Source: Pseudomonadales bacterium (GTDB taxonomy: Bacteria; Pseudomonadota; Gammaproteobacteria; Pseudomonadales; Pseudohongiellaceae). From it: a stretch of 62,509 bases of DNA. This document shows, in pieces, positions 59,063-62,509 of this stretch (its first letter is position 1; every line of letters begins with the position of its first letter). The notes under the pieces are model-generated. The model did no database searches and was not told where the DNA came from. It saw only the letters and a program-made list of their open reading frames with translations. Where the stretch lies: the NCBI GenBank assembly GCA_022827425.1, contig JAJDSZ010000019.1, positions 1-62,509 on the forward strand, read 5' to 3'. The position numbers and the translations under genes were made by a program.

Positions 59063-61177
59063 GTGGACTCCCTCAAACAGCAGATCCAGTCGGAATACCG
59101 ACGGATTCTTGCCGCCCGGGATTTTCGCCCGCGGTCCGGGCAGCGGCAAATGATCGCCGGGATATTCAATACCCTGTCCCGGCAAGGCGAAGAGGGCGAA
59201 GGCCCCATCTGCGTGGTGGAAGCCGGCACCGGCACCGGCAAGACCCTGGCCTATCTGCTCGGCGCCCTGCCGCTGGCCATGGAATCCGGGCGCAAGCTGA
59301 TTGTCGCAACGGCGACCATCTCCCTCCAGGAACAGCTCGTCCACAAGGATATTCCGCAACTGCTGGAATCCTCGGAACTGCGTTTCAATTTTGCCCTGGC
59401 CAAGGGCAGGGGGCGCTATCTGTGCCGCCTGAAACTGGAGAACCTGCTCCACGGCGACGACAGCCGCGCCGCCCTGCGGGACCTGTTCGCGGAAAACCTG
59501 CCGGACGCCGACAGCGCCGACCTCGAGTTCTGGGAAGAGATGCAACGGGAACTGGATGGCGGCCATTGGCGCGGCGACCGGGATGAATGGCGCGAGCCCC
59601 TGGCCAATGAGCGCTGGCTGCCACTGACCGCCCAGCGCGGTGAATGTTCCGGGCCACGCTGCCGGTTGTACCGCAAATGCTGCTTCTTCAATGCCAGATT
59701 CGATCTCGACAAGGCCGACTGCATCGTCGCCAACCAGGACCTGGTGCTGACCGATCTGGCCCTTGGCGGCGGCGTGGTGCTGCCGCCGCCGGAAAAAAGC
59801 ATTTACGTATTCGATGAAGCCCACCACCTGCCGGAAAAAAGCAATCGCCATTTTGCCCACGGCATCCGCGTCAAGGCGGAAAGCGTCTGGCTGGAACGCA
59901 GCGGGAAAATGCTTGGAAAAATGCGGGATCAGCAGATCATCGAAAGCAGTGATAGCAGTGGATTCAACAAGTTGCTGACGGAACTTGGCAATCGTCTGCA
60001 AATGGCGTACTTGCTGCTGCGGGAGTTGCGGCGCAGCGAAGGCGACAGCTATCGCGACCGCATTACCCAGAGTTTTCCCCGGGGAGAGGCGCCGCTGGAA
60101 TTGCGCGAGCTTGCCGGCGGTCTCGCGGCATTGTTCGGCGAATTCGAAAGCGGACTCGACCGGCTCCGGGAACACCTCCGGCAGCAGCTTGAGGACGGGG
60201 ACGATCCGGATACGGCAAAGGCGGAAACCTGGTTTCCCGCCATTGGCAGGCTGCTCGACCGCGCCATGACCAACCGCGCCCTGTGGGAGAGTTACGCTTG
60301 CGCGGATGAAAACGGCAAGGCGCCCTGGGCGCGCTGGCTTGGTTTCGACCGGGACCGGGAAAATGCGGAAGCGGACATCGGGATTTCTTCGAGCCCCGTG
60401 CTGGCGGCGGACAATCTGGAGAAAAATCTCTGGCAACGCTGCGCCGGGGCGGTGCTGACCTCGGCGACCTTGTCGGCCCTGGGCGAATTCGCCATGCTGC
60501 GGCTGCGCGCGGGCCTGCCCGGGCACACGAGTTTTCTCAGCATTCCCAGCCCCTTTCCCTTTGCCGAGGCGGCAAGCCTGGAAGTGCCGAAAATGGGCTG
60601 CGAGCCTTCCGAACAGCAGCGGCACACCGATTGCATCATTCATTCCCTGCCGCGCATGTTCGATGGCGACGGCAGCGCCCTGGTGCTGTTTTCCAGCCGC
60701 ATGCAGATGCGCGAGGTACTCGATGGCCTTCCGGAAGAATGGCGGCGGCGGGTGCTGTGCCAGGATGATTACCAGAAATACGATCTGCTGCGCAGGCACC
60801 GGAAGCGGATCGACCAGGGCAAGGCCAGCGTGATTTTCGGCCTCGCCAGCTTTGCCGAGGGCGTGGACCTGCCGGGAAAATACCTGGACCATGTCGTAAT
60901 CGCCAAAATCCCTTTTTCGGTGCCTACGGACCCGGTGGAAGCCACCCTGGCCCAGTGGTTCGAAAGCGAACAGCGCAATCCTTTCATGGAGTTGTCGCTG
61001 CCCCAGGCGGTGTTCCGGCTGAAGCAGGCCTGCGGCAGGCTGCTGCGCAGCGAAACCGACCGCGGCCGGATCACCGTATTCGACGAGCGCCTGGTGCGCA
61101 AGTTCTACGGCAAGCGAATCCTCGATTCGCTGCCGCCCTACCGGCGCGAACTGCTGCAGCGGGATGTTTCCCTTTAA
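59063..61177 (+). CDS. dinG: ATP-dependent DNA helicase DinG
   Basis: Iron-sulfur XPD-like 5'-3' helicase that resolves R-loops and repair intermediates. Walker A EAGTGTGKT (about residues 53-61), cluster cysteines in LCRLKLENL and CSGPRCRLYRKCCF, DEAH box FDEAHHLPEK near 250, C-terminal helicase motif SFAEGVDLPGK. 704 residues. GTG start at 59063. Its TAA stop overlaps the convergent small membrane gene in TTAA (61174-61177). Confidence 0.95.
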   Translation: MDSLKQQIQSEYRRILAARDFRPRSGQRQMIAGIFNTLSRQGEEGEGPICVVEAGTGTGKTLAYLLGALPLAMESGRKLIVATATISLQEQLVHKDIPQLLESSELRFNFALAKGRGRYLCRLKLENLLHGDDSRAALRDLFAENLPDADSADLEFWEEMQRELDGGHWRGDRDEWREPLANERWLPLTAQRGECSGPRCRLYRKCCFFNARFDLDKADCIVANQDLVLTDLALGGGVVLPPPEKSIYVFDEAHHLPEKSNRHFAHGIRVKAESVWLERSGKMLGKMRDQQIIESSDSSGFNKLLTELGNRLQMAYLLLRELRRSEGDSYRDRITQSFPRGEAPLELRELAGGLAALFGEFESGLDRLREHLRQQLEDGDDPDTAKAETWFPAIGRLLDRAMTNRALWESYACADENGKAPWARWLGFDRDRENAEADIGISSSPVLAADNLEKNLWQRCAGAVLTSATLSALGEFAMLRLRAGLPGHTSFLSIPSPFPFAEAASLEVPKMGCEPSEQQRHTDCIIHSLPRMFDGDGSALVLFSSRMQMREVLDGLPEEWRRRVLCQDDYQKYDLLRRHRKRIDQGKASVIFGLASFAEGVDLPGKYLDHVVIAKIPFSVPTDPVEATLAQWFESEQRNPFMELSLPQAVFRLKQACGRLLRSETDRGRITVFDERLVRKFYGKRILDSLPPYRRELLQRDVSL

Positions 61178-61353
61178 ATCTTCCTATCGCGGCTGAAGTA
61201 CCAGCCCGCGGCAAGCCCGATCAGGCCGAATAGCGCCATGGACAGCAGCACATTGCCGAGGAAGCGGCCGAAACCGAGCCCGACGATCACGCCAATGGTC
61301 AGGCAAAGCGCGATGGTGCCCCGGCTCGCCTCCTTTCTGGATTTTCTGGACAT
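61174..61353 (-). CDS. 59-residue membrane protein
   Basis: ATG at 61353, stop TAA at 61174-61176. A basic N-terminus (MSRKSRKEASRG) is followed by two hydrophobic segments (about 13-32 and 35-53) with a short GRFLGN turn, ending WYFSRDRKI: a helical hairpin with both ends positive, so likely both inside. 18 bp after the cyclophilin stop, so cotranscribed. Family not recognised, function unknown. Confidence 0.7.
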   Translation of the reverse strand: MSRKSRKEASRGTIALCLTIGVIVGLGFGRFLGNVLLSMALFGLIGLAAGWYFSRDRKI

Positions 61354-61371
61354 CGGAAGCTGACGGCAAAC

Positions 61372-62208
61372 TCAGTTGATTCTGCGGACAGAATATATCA
61401 GACGCCCGGAAGAGGCAGGGTCCAGGGGGTCGACTGCCGTCGTTCCGATGCGGTCGGCGGTGGCCATGCCTTCCACCACCCGGCCGATTACGGTGTGTTT
61501 GCCATCGAGATGGGGGGTGTCGGCCAGGAGGATGAAGAACTCCGGGCCGTTGTCGTCGGGCCCGCGGTTGGCCAGCGCGAGGACGCCCCGGCGCAAGGCT
61601 CGCGTCGCGGTTCCGCCCCGGTAGCGGTAGCCGAACTGGGCATAGGCGTCCCGCAGGCTCATTTCCGTCAGGGCCGAGAGGATTTCGTCCTGGCGCGAGG
61701 CGACTTCGGCATTGCCGGCAACCCCCAGCCGGCGGTATAGCGGACGCAGCAGGATTTCGTCGAAGTCGTCCTTGTCTCGAATGCCGAGCCGGGGGTTGAA
61801 TTCGCCGTTGTCGAACAGTACCGCCTGCTCATGGAGGCCGAGGGATGCGGCGTTGATTTCGTCATCCAGTGTGGCGAACTCCCTGCCGCCCTCGTGCAGC
61901 GCGGGGCTGCCCGCCTGAATCAGCAAGCCGGGAATCACCCGGTGAAAGCGCATGCCGTCATAGTAGCCCCGGATGCCGGGGATTGTTCCGGGCGGGGTGG
62001 CTTCACCGGGTTCCATCAGGGAGAGGAAATTCGCCACGTTGGCCGGCGCTTCGCCGGCGAGCAGTTCAATATGGATGGGGCCGGTCTCGGTATTGATCAG
62101 CACCAGGGGATTGGCCGGATTCTCCATGGCCGCCGCGGCGGAAACCGCATCGGCTGCGGCGCCTGCCGGCAGTATCAGCAGGATTGCGGCGAGGATCAGA
62201 TGGCGCAT
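61372..62208 (-). CDS. Cyclophilin-type peptidyl-prolyl isomerase, exported
   Basis: 278 residues. Signal peptide ([21 protein letters not shown]), then a cyclophilin domain: [15 protein letters not shown] near residue 88, [24 protein letters not shown] near the end. An insert of roughly 70 residues between these halves (about 120-195, including [19 protein letters not shown]) makes it longer than standard periplasmic PpiA. ATG at 62208. Forms a transcript with the small membrane protein. Confidence 0.87.
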   Translation of the reverse strand: MRHLILAAILLILPAGAAADAVSAAAAMENPANPLVLINTETGPIHIELLAGEAPANVANFLSLMEPGEATPPGTIPGIRGYYDGMRFHRVIPGLLIQAGSPALHEGGREFATLDDEINAASLGLHEQAVLFDNGEFNPRLGIRDKDDFDEILLRPLYRRLGVAGNAEVASRQDEILSALTEMSLRDAYAQFGYRYRGGTATRALRRGVLALANRGPDDNGPEFFILLADTPHLDGKHTVIGRVVEGMATADRIGTTAVDPLDPASSGRLIYSVRRIN

Positions 62209-62250
62209 GACGGCTCCGGCATCCCGGGCATTGTAGCGAATCACGGCGGA

Positions 62251-62285
62251 TGGAAAAAAGGCGATGCCGGGGAAACATCGCCTTT
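62251..62285 (-). terminator. Intrinsic terminator
   Basis: AAAGGCGATG (62257-62266) and CATCGCCTTT (62276-62285) form a 10-bp stem; beyond it the minus strand reads a run of T. It ends the transcript of the cut-off gene to the right. Confidence 0.85.
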
Positions 62286-62328
62286 CCAAAAACCGCTTTC
62301 AGGTTTTTTGCCGGTTGTGCATTGCCGG

Positions 62329-62509
62329 TTACAAGCCGGCCCGTGTTTCAAGGCAGCGGATGGCGTCTCGGACTTCGACCCAGCGATTCCAGCCGCGATC
62401 GACATAGGTTTGCGCCTCCGACGAGAGCACGATCGTGGAATCGTTGGCCGTGCCCTTGAAAGTGTGCAGCACCCGCAGCCAGCGCTCCACATGGTCGGCG
62501 CCCTTGCCG
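62329..62509 (-). CDS. C-terminus of an unidentified gene, cut by the window edge
   Basis: The last 59 codons on the minus strand read GKGADHVERWLRVLHTF ... DRGWNRWVEVRDAIRCL, ending in TAA at 62329-62331. Helical, aromatic-rich, without recognisable motif. The overlapping frame starting at 62492 is arginine/serine-rich and less credible. The terminator 44 bp downstream supports this reading. Confidence 0.6.
   Translation of the reverse strand, partial: GKGADHVERWLRVLHTFKGTANDSTIVLSSEAQTYVDRGWNRWVEVRDAIRCLETRAGL

Overview
This is a GC-rich bacterial chromosome segment that is almost entirely coding. Gene content and order point to Gammaproteobacteria: SMC (not MukB) followed by zipA and ligA, and the strings asd-fimV-truA-trpF...accD-folC-SPOR-cvpA-purF and nadA-bepA-tusA-dapA-bamC are arranged as in Pseudomonas and relatives. 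The insertion of trpBA between trpF and accD, an aerobic-style KorAB operon, tandem DUF6644-type membrane proteins and Tat-exported aminotransferases suggest an environmental, perhaps marine, uncultured lineage; I cannot place it lower than class.

Layout. 1-14 kb: one long plus-strand block for amino-acid, lipid, folate and purine biosynthesis (aroC, leuCD, asd, fimV-like, truA, trpFBA, accD, folC, SPOR protein, cvpA, purF), then nadA. 15-20 kb: bepA-like protease (minus), tusA-dapA-bamC, a small LRR lipoprotein (minus) and an FKBP isomerase. 20.7-26.5 kb: M18 aminopeptidase, a small membrane protein, prfB with its programmed frameshift, lysS, ung, queD. 26.6-27 kb: tRNA-Val(UAC) and tRNA-Asp(GUC) behind a strong promoter, and an orphan ribbon-helix-helix antitoxin. 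27-35 kb: smc, zipA, ligA, djlA-like. 35-43 kb (minus): a korB-korA-GltD/ferredoxin-like operon, then two membrane paralogues translationally coupled to ilvD. 43-47 kb: a Phd/VapC toxin-antitoxin pair, DUF3089 protein, pyruvate kinase, O6-alkylguanine methyltransferase. 47.8-51.5 kb: an XdhC-like protein and two divergent Tat-exported PLP enzymes. 51.5-62.5 kb: an Uma2 remnant, amidase, pyrB, sbcB, an acyltransferase, DUF349 protein, dinG, a 59-residue membrane protein, a cyclophilin and a cut-off gene.

Most striking non-coding feature: three small non-autonomous elements (20-210, 19672-19802, 47361-47739) share a terminal inverted repeat close to GCRATTCTCATTTTGGCGC and inner palindromic GTCATTCCGCGCG cores. 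Two are flanked by 9-bp direct repeats (one perfect, one 8/9), so this looks like a recently active MITE family. Its outward-facing end carries an ATG, and in one copy that ATG is the best start codon of the neighbouring lipoprotein gene. The largest copy holds a chain of five short hairpins. A second, unrelated palindromic element with its own 9-bp direct repeat lies at 16664-16775, and solo copies of the core sit in several other gaps. No rRNA, CRISPR array, phage or complete insertion sequence was seen.
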